Source of the DNA: Todiramphus chloris collaris
Lineage: Eukaryota > Chordata > Aves > Coraciiformes > Alcedinidae
Assembly (NCBI GenBank): GCA_025345505.1
Contig: JANVCC010010406.1
Coordinates: forward strand, 11,288,497 to 11,352,496
Direction: 5' to 3'
DNA length: 64,000 nt
A program made the translations under genes and the position numbers. Below are positions 37,801-49,276 of the stretch, in pieces. Position 1 is the stretch's first letter; every line of letters starts with the position of its first letter. The notes beneath the pieces are model-generated. The model saw nothing but the letters and a program-made list of their open reading frames with translations. It did not search any database and had not been told where the DNA came from.

Positions 37801-38360
37801 CAGAGACTTTTATCAGCTGATCTTGGGGCTGGTCAAACCATGGTCTCATCAGAGACATCCAACTTTTTGCTTATTGAGCATGTCCATGTTACAGAGAGCA
37901 TTAAGACAGGCTTTCTCTTGATCCTGGCATTCAGGAACTTGAGAGCAAATCAGTTTTCGTTTGCTTGTTCTAGTAAAAGTTTGTGTCAGAATTTATCATA
38001 TTTATACTTCCTTTCATTTTTTTTTTTCTATATTTTATTCTAAGGCATGTTCCTGATGAGAGTAAAATTCAGATCTTATTGATCTGCTCTACCAGGGGCT
38101 GCATTGTAGAGGGACCAGCAGCAGTGTTCCACCCATTTGTCTATTAGCAGACACTGTGTGGTCTGGTCCTGTGCTGAGCAGCAGGTCAGGGAGTGTCTCA
38201 TGGGCAGTGCAGGTTAGGACAAGGCTGTTCAACAAAACCCAGAATCCACTCAAAAGAAACAAATCTTGTGTAAAAACCAATGTGTTCTCGCTTCCCTGCC
38301 TGCTCCCCCTCTCTTCAGCTTTCATGTCGTTGGCTCAGTTAATTAAAATTGCAGTAATAG
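34847..38360. other. Intergenic DNA, no gene recognised
   Basis: Moderate-GC unique sequence. Frames of 60-120 codons overlap on both strands with no family match. A TATA-type octamer TATATAAG (36905-36912) precedes a somewhat GC-richer 230-bp stretch; this is noted as a finding but is not proof of a promoter. Confidence 0.5.
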
Positions 38361-38690
38361 GGAGACTGGATGGTTTAGCAGATTGGTAATGGGATATACA
38401 GCCTTTCACCTCTAGGTCAATGGTTCGATTGCGGCCCAAGTTGGTAGTGACCAAAAGTTATTAGCATCGAATGGCTGCTCAGTGACCTCTGTGAGATGCG
38501 TGGGTGATTTCAGCGCTCTCCCTCACAGACAGGTGTCCACACCGTGGGAACCACAGCATGACTGGCACTAACTGGCATCTTCATCGGCATCCCCAGCAGT
38601 GGCTGGGTATGAACTGGGCACAGAGGTGGCAGCAGCCCTCTTCCTGGCAGTCCTCTCCCCTCAGCTCTCTTAGGGCTGCTTGCCTTGCTC
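38361..38690 (+). mobile_element. tRNA-headed SINE-like element
   Basis: The first 75 bp look like a tRNA-derived RNA polymerase III promoter. A box A-like TGGTTTAGCAGATTGGT is at 38371-38387 and a box B-like GGTTCGATTGC is at 38422-38432, about 50 bp apart, as in tRNAs. No cloverleaf with good acceptor pairing is evident, so it is not a tRNA gene. The body runs on as GC-richer sequence with no further tRNA feature, to about 38685. No A-rich tail or clear target-site duplication was seen. The family is unassigned and the right end is uncertain; it may be an old amniote SINE. Confidence 0.55.
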
Positions 38691-40698
38691 ATGCTTTGCT
38701 CTGTGGCTAGAGATAGTGCTGCTATCCAGGCTGCCTGGGAATAACCTCTGTCTGGTCACAAAGTAAGTATGAGTTGAACCAAAGTGATGTTTGCAGCAAG
38801 CAAATTTTGGGAAATGGTTGGCATTTGGTACTCATTTTTTTTCTAAGAGCAAGCAATTTGGGGCAGTAGACATACTGTCTTGCACAACGAAGAAGGTATC
38901 ATGTTAACATGAAGCAGAAGACATGATAGCCCAGGTGACATGAAGACAAGCCAGATGCAAGCCAGCAGGACCTGCCATGATCCAAACCAGTCACCACAAT
39001 GCATCACTTGCTTTGGGGAGGGCTTGGGCATGAGGCTTTGCAAAAGCAAGAGAAAGGGCTGTCCTGGACAGCCCATACTGAAGAAGAGCAGGAGCAAAGA
39101 TTCACAAGCTGTTGTAATTCAGAGCTCCACAGCCTCTGGTGAGGAATAGAGAGTAGAGCAGGGGGTGATCACCCACGCTAAATTTGACTCTCTTAGTTTT
39201 CTGAGCAAATTGCTATTATCTAATTAATGTCTCGTTTTAAATACTGATACGGCCAAGTCTTCAGTGGGTCTGGAAGCAGAGCTGCTTTGGGCCTGCTTAC
39301 ACCAGATCACAATTTTCCTTTCAATATTGGTGACTCTTGCAGTAGTCAGGAAAAATGCCATCCATGTTCATATTTGTCATCATTGTGGCATGGCAGTTGA
39401 GGGAGGAAAGAGAAAAGTGTTTTCTCCAACTTCCCTCGGCACAGTACTTGAGTTCCTCTCTGGCACATTTTAAGGTCTACAGCTCATTTGCAAAAGACTC
39501 CTAATAGACATGGCATGCAAGATCACACGGGAAATATGGGGTGGGATGAGTCTTCCGAGTCCCTTCTTGCACCTCAGCTCTCCAGGCAAGGCCTCTTCCA
39601 GTGCCATCAGGAGTCCTGGTGAAACAGCTTTTTCAATATGGCTATCATAAACCTTTAGTAGTTTAGTAGTAGTGTAGTTGTAGTGGTGCTAGCAGAAGCA
39701 TTCCTGGCCCTAGATGCATGCCCAGAGGTGACCTTACACAGCAGCATCTGCCAAGCAGCTTACTGAGAAGGCAATACTTTTGGCTTTCTGTGTCCAGGAG
39801 AATTTGCCAAAGCCCTGCCAAGGCAACAAATTTGCTTAGGAATTTGGCTCCCACTTTGCCAGCACACATGTTGTTACTTGCAAGCAAGTGGAAACATTTC
39901 TTTTTAGTGTTCTTGCTCAGCTCCTTGAGGTCAATAGTGACTGAGTCTGCCCTCTTTCTTCCCTACAGCTTTTAGGGCCTCAGCTCAGACTGCTGGTTCT
40001 TTGATTCTACAAATAATGCCATCTGCTGTCACGTTTTATAGTTCTTCCACTGGCCTGTTTTCCTCTCAATAGATGTGCCAGCACTGTGGGTTGTCTGAAA
40101 GATGCTGTGTCCTCCGACTGCCTCACCGGTGAGTCTGTGTCCCAGAGCAATCCCACTCCTGTGAGTGTTCCAGACAACTGGTGGCCTGGTGGCCACCAGT
40201 GTGGTTGCTCTGTCTGACCACAATGAGAGCTGGCATGTTGCCACAAGGTCTTGTTCCAGCTGGTGATTGTCCCCGATTTGTGTTTCCATAGGTCTGGGAC
40301 TTGCCAGGTACGCATGGTCTCAGCTTGAACTTTTAAGTACAGTGCCTCATTGTCATCTTTCCTTTGCAGAAGTTCAGCTTGTAACTTCACTTGCATCCCT
40401 GAGTGTCATTCCTAAGTATTTTATTAACTGTCTTCATTTTGTTTGTGAGGCTTCCTCCTTTTTTTTGTGCTTTTACGAACAACTTACCTCCATTATTTGA
40501 AACCCTGAACTCTGACTGTAACCCATGCCTTCCCTTTGGTATATTGCCTGGCCTGTTTCAGTGGAGGTTTTGCAAATCAGTGAACACTTTCCATTCCCAA
40601 GCCAGTGGCATTGTTCCTTGTTTGTCAAGAGCTTTCATTTTCCTTTTCATTTTCTGCAAAATGTTTTCTTCCATGTCCATCTCTGGGTTGATGGTCAT
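38691..40698. other. Intergenic DNA, no gene recognised
   Basis: Unique sequence with short overlapping frames. A TAG/GTAGT-rich patch lies at 39656-39690. No gene or repeat family was recognised. Confidence 0.55.
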
Positions 40699-41552
40699 AT
40701 GTGCACCCTCAGCAAGTTTGCTGACAACACCAAGCTGTGTGGGCCAGCTGACACACTGGGGGGTAGGGATGCCATCCAGAGAGACCTTAATAGGCTGAAG
40801 AAGAGAGCCCATGCCAGCCTCATGAGGTTCAAGGAGACCAAGTACAAGGTCCTCAATATGGGTTGGGGCAATCCAAGGTGCCAGTATAGGTTGGGCAGTG
40901 ACTGGCTTGAGAGCAGTTGGGAAGGAAAGGACTTGGGAGTGCTGGTGGATGAGAAGCTCAGCATGAGCCATCAGTGTGCGCTTGCAGCCCAGAGGGCCAA
41001 TCGTGTCCTGGGCTGCATCAAAAGAATCATGTCCAGCAGGTCGAGGGAGGTGATTCTCCCCCTCTACTCCACTCTGGTGAGGCCTCACCTGGAGCACTGC
41101 ATCCAGTTCTGGAGCCCCTGTTACAGGAAGGATGTGGATGTGCTGGAACATGTCCAGAGAAGGGCCACGAGGATGATCAGAGGGCTGGAGCACCTCTCCT
41201 ATGGGGACAGACTGAGAGAGTTGGGGTTGTTCAGTCTGGAAAAGAGAAGGCTCTGGGGGGACCTTATTGTGTCCTTCCAGTATCTGAAGGGGGCTACAAG
41301 AAAGCTGGGGAGGGACTTTTTAGGCTGTTGGGCAGTGATAGGACTGGAGAAAATGGATCAAAACCAGAGGTGGGCAGATTCAGATTAGACATTAGGAAGA
41401 AGTTCTTTACCATGAGGGTGGTGAGACACTGGAACAGGTTGCCCAGAGAGGTGGTGGAAGCCCCATCCTTGGAAGTTTTTAAGGTCAAGATGGATTGGAC
41501 TCTGAGCAACTTGATCTGGTGGGAGGTGTCCCTGCCCATAGCAGGGGGATTG
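40699..41552 (+). pseudogene. CR1 ORF2 reverse transcriptase C-terminal remnant
   Basis: Translation in the frame of 40525 enters CR1 homology at about codon 59. The RT active-site motif appears as FADN (40717-40728), where active CR1-type enzymes usually have FADD, so the second aspartate is replaced. It continues through a [19 protein letters not shown]-type segment, [31 protein letters not shown] and [16 protein letters not shown]. At a G5 run (41289-41293) the coding frame shifts by one; the signature resumes in the frame of 40974 as [28 protein letters not shown] and EVVEAPSLEVFK, to about 41555. The endonuclease and most of the RT are absent. The unrelated codons before 40699 are not CR1. 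Confidence 0.9.
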
Positions 41553-41602
41553 TAACTAGATGATCTTTAAGGTCCCTTCCAACCCTGACAATTCTATGAT
41601 GC
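40699..41602 (+). mobile_element. CR1 LINE, longest copy in window
   Basis: About 900 bp of a 5'-truncated CR1 retrotransposon on the plus strand. It starts in the reverse transcriptase region (GTGCACCCTCAGCAAGTTTG at 40701) and ends at the 3' CAATTCTATGATG. The 3' UTR signature is complete: TGGGAGGTGTCCCTGCCCAT, AGCAGGGGGATTG, and GATCTTTAAGGTCCCTTCCA. It is GC-rich and little decayed compared with the 2.6-kb copy, so it is one of the younger insertions here. It is dead: truncated, with one frameshift. CR1 copies by target-primed reverse transcription using its own RT and endonuclease, of which only the RT tail survives here. Confidence 0.96.
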
Positions 41603-42390
41603 ATTTCAGATTTTTCTGCTCCTCTGCATGAAATCTTTGCCTTTTTGAACCTTGGGTCACCATCTCTGAAAAGTTTTTCGAGACCTTTCTATTGATGAAC
41701 TCCAAAACTATTTGCTCTTTCATGAAGTACTGCCTCATATCCCAGATTTGAAAGAGGAAATGTTTGATCTGAGGCCAAGGAAACACTGCTTCAATTTCTT
41801 TCCCTTCTTGAGAACTTGCCTGAAAATCATATATTCCACAGGAAACAGCCTCGATACCTTCTTTACAGGTCTTTTCCCCTTGGTCCAGCTGGCTTTCAGT
41901 GCAGTCTCAGTGCTCTTAAAAAGTTTTCTTTTCTTAGCTCTGGGATCTTAGACTTGGCTTGTAGTGATTACAGGGCTGAAAAAAATCTTATAACACTTAA
42001 ACCACACAGGCTTAAATACACACACAATGGTGAAAGAGGAAAATATTCTTTGCTTAAATAAATCCCAAATTTGAATTATTATGTGTCTGTATGGAAAAGT
42101 CCAGAGCTTCAGCTTTCCACCAGGACTGCATGGAGGCACACAGAAGATTCTGCATGCAATTTTCTCTATAGCCAGCATGTTAGTGTTATTGTTGCCATGC
42201 AGACAAGATTATCAGGCTGATATCCCTTCTGTTTTTCTTCAGAGATCTGTCATGTGCTACTAAGCTCCAATTTTATTACTAGTGCTTCAGCCTACATATG
42301 ATATACATTGCTTAAGGGCTATGAATTGCCAAAATTAGTCAGAGTCCTCAAATCAGTAAAGTAAGAAATATTTTTTTATTAAAACCTTTC

Positions 42391-42430
42391 AAAAGAAAAA
42401 AAAAAAACAAAACCAACCAAAACGTACAAA
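42391..42430 (+). repeat. A/C-rich low-complexity tract
   Basis: An A11-type run followed by CAAAACCAACCAAAACG on the plus strand, about 40 bp. It belongs to the A/C class found elsewhere in the window. Confidence 0.75.
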
Positions 42431-43266
42431 AGGTAGCTGTTGTAATGTTCAGTATTACTAGGCTGAAAAACTAACAATAGAAACCCATAAAGTCTTTCAA
42501 ACTTTTTAGGGCAACAGACTGTTATAACTCCTCAATGATAAGGGACCACTCTGCTTGCTTGCCATCTAACTTTTACTTGTATATTTTTTTCTCTAAAGCA
42601 TTGCAGAATGCTGCATTTCCATAGACAATCTACCCTGTCCTCACAGTTCCCTGATGATCCATAAATCTCAGTGTGGGAATCACTGCTCTGGACACAAAGT
42701 TAGACCAAAAATCATAAAACTGCAGGAAACTACAAGAATCCCCCTGTGTCCTCCCTAGAATTCTGGCAAACAGAGATGCAGCTCTGATGTAATTAGCCAC
42801 TCTTCCCTCATCTTGTTTAAATATATCTTACTTTCTGCTTACTTTGTCTAGCCTCCAGGTTCTATTACAAACTCCTCAGTCAAAGGCTTTTCTGGCACTG
42901 TACAACACTGAGCACAATGTGTAATTGATGGATGAACACATTGGTAACAGGGAATGCTGGCAAATTTCTGCTGTCTCTGTCAGAGCTCCACAAGTCTGCT
43001 ACATTTATGTCAAACAAAGATTTGTATTTGCTTGAACCCAATGCTTTCGCATCCATGCTCAACAATTCTCAGAGTTGGATTCCCTACTGAAAGTTGTGGA
43101 AGGTACCTGCTTTACAATGCCTGTGGCATTTCACTGTTTCTTCTAAGCAGTTGTAAGGAGGTTAAAGGAGGGATCCTGTACTCTGTTCTCACAAATTTTA
43201 AGTACCTTATTGGAGTTTTCTCTGTTATACACCAGTGTTTACTGGGAGATCAGTCACTGTAACTGT

Positions 43267-43397
43267 AAAAAAACCAACAATCAAAAAACAAAACAGCAAT
43301 TAAGAAAAAAAAAAACAAAACCAAACAAAAAAACTCAAATCAACACAACAAATAAACAAACAAACAAAAAAAAAAAGGAGAGAGAAAAAAAAAAAAG
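43267..43397 (+). repeat. A/C-rich low-complexity tract
   Basis: About 130 bp of A runs with CAACA, CCAAAC and CAAA words on the plus strand, ending in a GGAGAGAG purine stretch and A12. Almost no G or T is present before 43375. Confidence 0.85.
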
Positions 43398-45007
43398 ATT
43401 TGGTTTCGTGATAATTAGGATCATGATCCCACTAAGCAATAATCTAGGTATTTACACCTGCCCAGTCTTACTTAGAGACCACAAACATTTTTAACAAGAC
43501 AGACTCCTTTGAAAACAGGCAAATTGAAGTATCTTGTATTTTTGTAATTTGCAAGAGAAATGGAAAAAACCCACTTCTAATGCAGTCACGATTTTTAGCA
43601 TCCATTTTGAAGAAAGGGCATCTTGTTAAAGATTCATGCAGAACAGTAAACTAGGCAGAAACCATCAAGTGACATAATGAACATAGGGAGTGACAAACTT
43701 GATATTACTGGTACTGCAAAGGTGACAATGCTCAGAAACATTTCAAAGAATATTTTCAGTGTTTTTTAGTGCATCATAAAGAAACAAAACAGGACTGGGC
43801 CTTTTAAAAGATATTTTTTAATCACCTTCAAATAAAAACTTTTACAGACTGGAAATAGCCCAGCTATTGCAAATTCATTTGATTCCAGAGGTATGAGGTT
43901 TCCTGGTCCTGGTTCTGTCCCGCTGTGACATGCTTGCAGCTGTTTTACTCTCCCTCTGTACTGCAAAATGAAAAGGAGGGCAGGCAGAATTTCTACTTTT
44001 GCAAAGATGGAGGAAAATAAATCCAAGTATTTTCTAAATCAAATTTTTTTCAAGTCATTCATACAAGTGGTAACCTTAGTAACATCACCAATACTCAGAA
44101 GAAAAAGCATGAGCTAACATTAAAAATAGGCAGTATGCAATTAAGCTAGTGTTTCTGCAAAGAAAAGCATTATTTTAAGGGTGTTTTCTGCCAGCTGGTC
44201 ACACACACTAGATGTGTTCACTTACCTGAGTCTCCTGTCCTGCCTGAGCTGCTGCTCTATGTCTCTGACCCACTTACTGTTTCATCCAGGACTTGAAATA
44301 AAAATTAGTTGCAAAGAATTTCTGTCTGCCAGACACATCCACCAAAACATTTTGTTACTCCACACAGGCTGCTCTTTGTATCCCTGTGGGAAAAGTGGAA
44401 AAATCCTCTTGCACCTACAGTTGTGTTGATATTAATCAAAGGATAACCTGTGGCACAGTTGGAGCCTATCAGGTAGCTCAGTGCCTGCTCCTTCTTATAG
44501 TTCCCCTTCTCAACACCATCAATCGGTGTGATTTGCTAATCAGTGAAAACAAACCATCCTCATTCTGCTGCACAGAGATTCTTGGTGCCAAAATACACTC
44601 TGATGTATCCTGGTCTTCCAGTGACTCCACTGGCATAGCTAAATTGCACAGTAGAAAATGAAAGCAGAGTCTGGACCCTGGCTGAGATCTTGCATTGGGG
44701 TATAAAACAGCTGCAGGATTTGGAGCATCGAGTTACTCAGTGGCTGAGCTGAAAACTGAGAAAGACAAAGTACTGATTGCAATTTTTAAATTTCAGATTT
44801 TCATTATAAACATAGACACCTGCAACACAACACACAGTCTATACATACTGCTAGTAACCTCTCAGTAAGTTACATGAATAAGATTTTAGACATGTCGTAA
44901 GAGGAAAGATGGAATAATAATCATGATCTTATGCGGGAAACAGAGCACATAATGGGATTGATACATTGCTACCCAAAAGAAGCATCATTCAACTGTTTTC
45001 TACTCCT

Positions 45008-45032
45008 CCCCGGGGCCCCCCCCCCCCCCCCC
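45008..45032. repeat. Poly-C run with CCCCGGGGCCCC start
   Basis: C4 (45008-45011), G4 (45012-45015), then 17 uninterrupted C (45016-45032). The minus strand is a G17 run. It lies 30 bp before an A/C-rich tract. Confidence 0.9.
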
Positions 45033-45061
45033 ATTGAGTAGCGACATGAATAGGAAAAGAC

Positions 45062-45146
45062 AATAAAAAAAAAAAAAAGTAGCAACAAAACAAACAAACA
45101 AACAAACAAACAAAAAACACAAACCCAAACAAAAAGCCAAACAATT
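45062..45146 (+). repeat. A/C-rich tract with (CAAA)n
   Basis: A14, a short AGTAGC break, then CAAA units (about 45089-45113) and CAAACCCAAACAAAAAG on the plus strand. Confidence 0.85.
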
Positions 45147-47489
45147 GAATTTTTACCCCCAAAATAAAATAAAAATTCTCTGTGTATGCATTGCTCGTCA
45201 AGGTGCTGAATGTAATTTGTGGTGCTTGAGAGAAATAAATAACACTGAGTTCTCTACAGGCTTTGAATCTGTCTGCCTGATATCAGGCAAGGACTCTGAA
45301 CATTTGAATTTTTTCCTTTATTTCTTTAAATATTTACTTAAGTTCACTGGTCTCAAATACTAAGACAGCATTTACAATGATATATTTGGGACTGTAAAAT
45401 CACCACTTCTAATACAAAAATAAATGCTGCTGTATAAGCATTGGAAACACTTGCAAGTAACTGTTAAAGATGGAAGGAAAAAGAAAAGTTGGCGCTTGCT
45501 GGGAAGAGGATGTTGCAAGATATAGTTCTTAGTTATTCATGAAGTCAGTCTGTTTTGCAGTTTATATTACTTATGATTTGCTGAAGGTAAATACATTTTG
45601 TATTTTAAGGAAGTTGAGTTAGACTGACTTCAGAACACCTGGATGTTCAGCAAGTGAAGTTCCACAACAGACGTAGTACTGCCTAAACTCAAACACTAAT
45701 CTCAGTCTTTGTACTAACATCTATTGCCATATTGAGGACCTGATAGATATCTCTAATTTTAAGGTGTGGTAATCCCACGCTTGAGTGATGTTCCCAAATC
45801 ATTATTCCACGTGATTAATGTGTATCTCATAAATTGTTTTTCTGGGTCTGAGCAGTACCCTGTGGTTGCAAACTCCGTGTTGTTTATGCTGTCACCTACT
45901 AACGGCACAGTTAAGATGTCAGGAAATACACCTGTTCTGACCTACTTGTGTCTCCTTGTTTATTTGTGATTTCTTTTTATCAACTGTCCTTTTAGGCTGT
46001 ATCTGGTTTTATGCAAGCCTCTCTATGGAAGGTTAGCTATTGTGGTGGGGTTTGTTCTTTCAAAATGTGAGCAGGCTGTCACACAAATGTTTTCATCTTT
46101 TATTATGATGGGTGCTTGTGAGCCCAGTGGGAGTGCTGTGGAAGGGATGAGAGGGGATCTGAGTTACCTGTTTCATCTTCCCCATCCAGTCAACTACTAC
46201 ATAGCAGTCAGATATGGGAGTGGGAGACAGGCAGAAACACAGCACAAAGAAGTTCATCTTAAACGCAGATGATGGATGGTAACACAGTTTCAAAGTGAAA
46301 CTGAAGCCCAAAACATAATGTTGTTTAGCCTGTAAAACATAAAAATGACTGTAAAGACCTTGCAGATCTTTGCTTGCAAATGTTTTTAATATGTGTTATT
46401 TGGGATAAACCAGTACCAAAGAGGGCTGGATTTTACTTTTTTTTTTCTTTGGTGAGGGGAGGGAGCTATGCATTACAGAAGTATTTTTATGTGTCCGCAT
46501 GTCATTTCTGGCTTGGTTGGTTTAGCAGAGTCATGGGAAAGAAGACAAAAGCCATTAGAAATTATCTCAATCCCCAGTCATTTTAGTATCAGGACATCAA
46601 TAAAAAGCAACCAAGAAGCCCTCGTGAGACCACTGCAGTGCATCACTGTAGCTTTAGTCTAAGTTTTAGTTCCATTTTACACTTGCTAAAACTGAGTACT
46701 CAAACGTTGCCAGATCATGATAGATCCACCTCCAACTGGATATCTGGTTTGACTTAAGGACTTAAAATAATGATCCTCTGCCATATGTTGAATATAACTT
46801 GAGGTTTTTAGCAAAGTATGTCTTAGATTAAATGTACAGTATATGCCACAGCACCATTGAGTTGTTTCTCTGAAGAGAAACAGCATTGCTTCTGCTCTCC
46901 GGTTGGAAGGACTTTCCCTCCGGGCAAAATGAGACAACAAATTAGGGGTGGGCCCTTCGGTGTGGTCTTTCACAAGTAGAAGGTGCTGTGCTTTCTAACC
47001 AGGGAGGTTTCTGTCCAGGGAGGTGTAATGAGGTTAGATATAAAACAGTTGAAAATACTGAATTTGGTTGTACCGATGCAGCTGCAGACTGCTGCAGTCC
47101 TGTGCAGAAGGGAAGGTCTGGGCACATCCTGAAATGTGCGTATCAAAAAAAAGGAAAAGCTGACTTTTACTTACATGCATACACATGTCAGATAAAATAT
47201 CTGTGAAAATAATGTTTCTGTAGTAATTATGCTACTAATGAACACTACTTGGTATTTTAAATTTACGTATCTACATAACAACTGTTTCAAATATTTGTAA
47301 ACCCCTATAAATTAGAATAGTTTCTTAATGTTCTGGCATATAGAAGTATACTTAGGTGACTTTGGAAAAGCATGTGTATTCCTAATGGTTGTACCAGCTT
47401 CAATGGAAAGATTACTTGAATGTTTGGTGTTATTTTCTGTACTTTTGAAAACTAACTAATGATGTTTATTATTCCAAATAGCATAATGT

Positions 47490-48003
47490 AACTGTGTTCA
47501 GTTCTGGGCCACTCACTACAAGAAGGACACTGAGGTGCTGGAGTGTGTCCAAAGAAGATCAGTGAAGCCGGTGAAGGATCTATAGCACAAGTCTTATGAG
47601 GAGCAGCTGAGAGATCTGGGGTTGTTTAGATAAGAGAAAAGGAGGCTCAGGGGAGACCTTATCACTCTCTACAACTATCTATCTGAAAGAAGGTTGTAGA
47701 GAGGTGGGAATCAGTCTGTTCAACCAAGTAACAAGTGAAAGGACAAGAGGAAGTGGCCTCAAGCTGAGCCGAGGGAAGTTTAGATTGGACAAGAGGAAGA
47801 ATTTCTTCACTGAATGGGTTATCAGGCATTGGAACAGCTTGCCCAGGGCAATGGTCAAGTCCCCAACTCTGGAGGTATTTAAGTCATGTAGACATAGTGC
47901 TGAGGGATATGGTTTAGTCAAGGACATGTCAATGTTAGGCTAGATTGGACTCAATGCTTTTAAAGGTCTTTTCCAATCTAGGAAATTCTGTGATTCTGTG
48001 ATT
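47490..48003 (+). mobile_element. CR1 LINE fragment, older subfamily, intact 3' end
   Basis: About 510 bp of CR1 on the plus strand, from TGTGTTCAGTTCTGGGCCAC to the terminal ATTCTGTGATTCTGTGATT. The end repeat is ATTCTGTG rather than ATTCTATG and the 3' UTR reads GATTGGACTCAATG and AAAGGTCTTTTCCAATCTA, so this is a different subfamily from the 34.4- and 40.7-kb copies. Remnants of the RT C-terminal region include an LRDLGLF block and, in the frame from 47704, [21 protein letters not shown] and SPTLEVFK. Stop codons occur in the earlier part (for example TAG near 47583 and TAA near 47630). It is non-functional. Confidence 0.93.
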
Positions 48004-49241
48004 GAGCAGGGAGTGATGGGTCTAGAAAACTACAGGCTAGATGCATTAGTGCATCTAATGTTGTGACTCAGGTAACATTAGATGTCACTGAAAGGGCACT
48101 ACACAACAGTCTTGTGGCACCCAGAACAGTACGTCCTATATTTATGTCAATTAAAAAAGACGTGTGTGTTTTATATGTGGTGGTGGAGGTAAAGGCTGAG
48201 TGAGGGTCTTTCACATACACATGTTACCGTGAAAAGGAGTACCTTCAAGATTCCTCTATATGTTCTTCATTTCACATTGTCAACATGCAAGGGCAACAGA
48301 CTTCTACAGCCGTAAATTTTTGTGGCAAAGTCATGGGGGACATGAAAGATAAGCAAAAAAAAATTTTAAAAGAGTACATCATACTTCTGCTGAATTTGTC
48401 CATTTAAAATTTAGTCAGTAACCAGAACAAAAATCTTTTCAAGCCTTTTTTTGGCTATTAGAAGACTCATGACACATTAGATATGAAATACCATCTGCAA
48501 TTCTGTTTCTAAGAGCATCGTGTTGCTTCAGGTTATCTGAGGACAGCAAACATCTCAGCATGTGATGCTACATAAAGTGACACAAGATGCCCTCATCACA
48601 CTGCACAAAAAGCACAAAGAAACCAGGTTTTGTTGTTTGTTTGTTTGTTTTTAAACTGAGTGGAAAAATGATAGGTTCCAAGGATGACTCAGAACAACTC
48701 ATATCCTTGCATGAACCCTTCCTTCCTTCTTCCTTACCCTCCAGCTCATAACTGTTTCTCCACCACAATGAACAGAAACAGGTAGCCTGTTTCAGGAAGC
48801 ATAAATATCTGGTACAGAGAAGACTAGAATGGATTTTCACAACGTAAATCTAAGAAATTAAAAAAACAGAAGGAAAAAGATTAGCTGTTAATCCCAATTC
48901 ATGGGAAGGCACTCATTTATTAAAACAGACACCAACTGATTGAGATAATGTTATTAATCACCATTGCATTGATGTCGCTATTACTAAGACATTATAATGC
49001 ATCACATTTGCTGTGTATCACAACTGAGCATTCTACTTTATAGCAAATCAAAGACAACATCCCTATCTTGGAGAGCTTACAGTCCTGGGGAGGGTGGGGA
49101 AGGTCCTGAAAACAATTACTTCCAGATGAAGTGCTTACAGTGTCACATATCAGGCACTCTATATAGATCCTAGAAGGTACTTGGATGTGAAAATATAATA
49201 AATAATATAGTTTGTTCATTACACCCTCACAACCTTTGAGA

Positions 49242-49276
49242 CTCTCTCTCTCCCTTTTTTTTTTTTTTTTTTTTTT
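49242..49276. repeat. (CT)n followed by T22
   Basis: CTCTCTCTCTCCC then 22 uninterrupted T (49255-49276), followed by AAG. Low complexity. Confidence 0.9.

Larger units (their letters stand above)
41603..47489. other. Intergenic DNA, no gene recognised
   Basis: AT-rich unique sequence containing three A/C-rich tracts and one poly-C run (listed separately). Open frames are short and without signatures. The minus-strand frame at 44989-45201 is a translation of the poly-C and A/C tract and is not a gene. Confidence 0.55.

Noticed and set aside
38361-38436. Functional tRNA gene
   Set aside because: Internal promoter words are present, but I could not pair acceptor and anticodon stems, and the sequence continues into SINE-like body.
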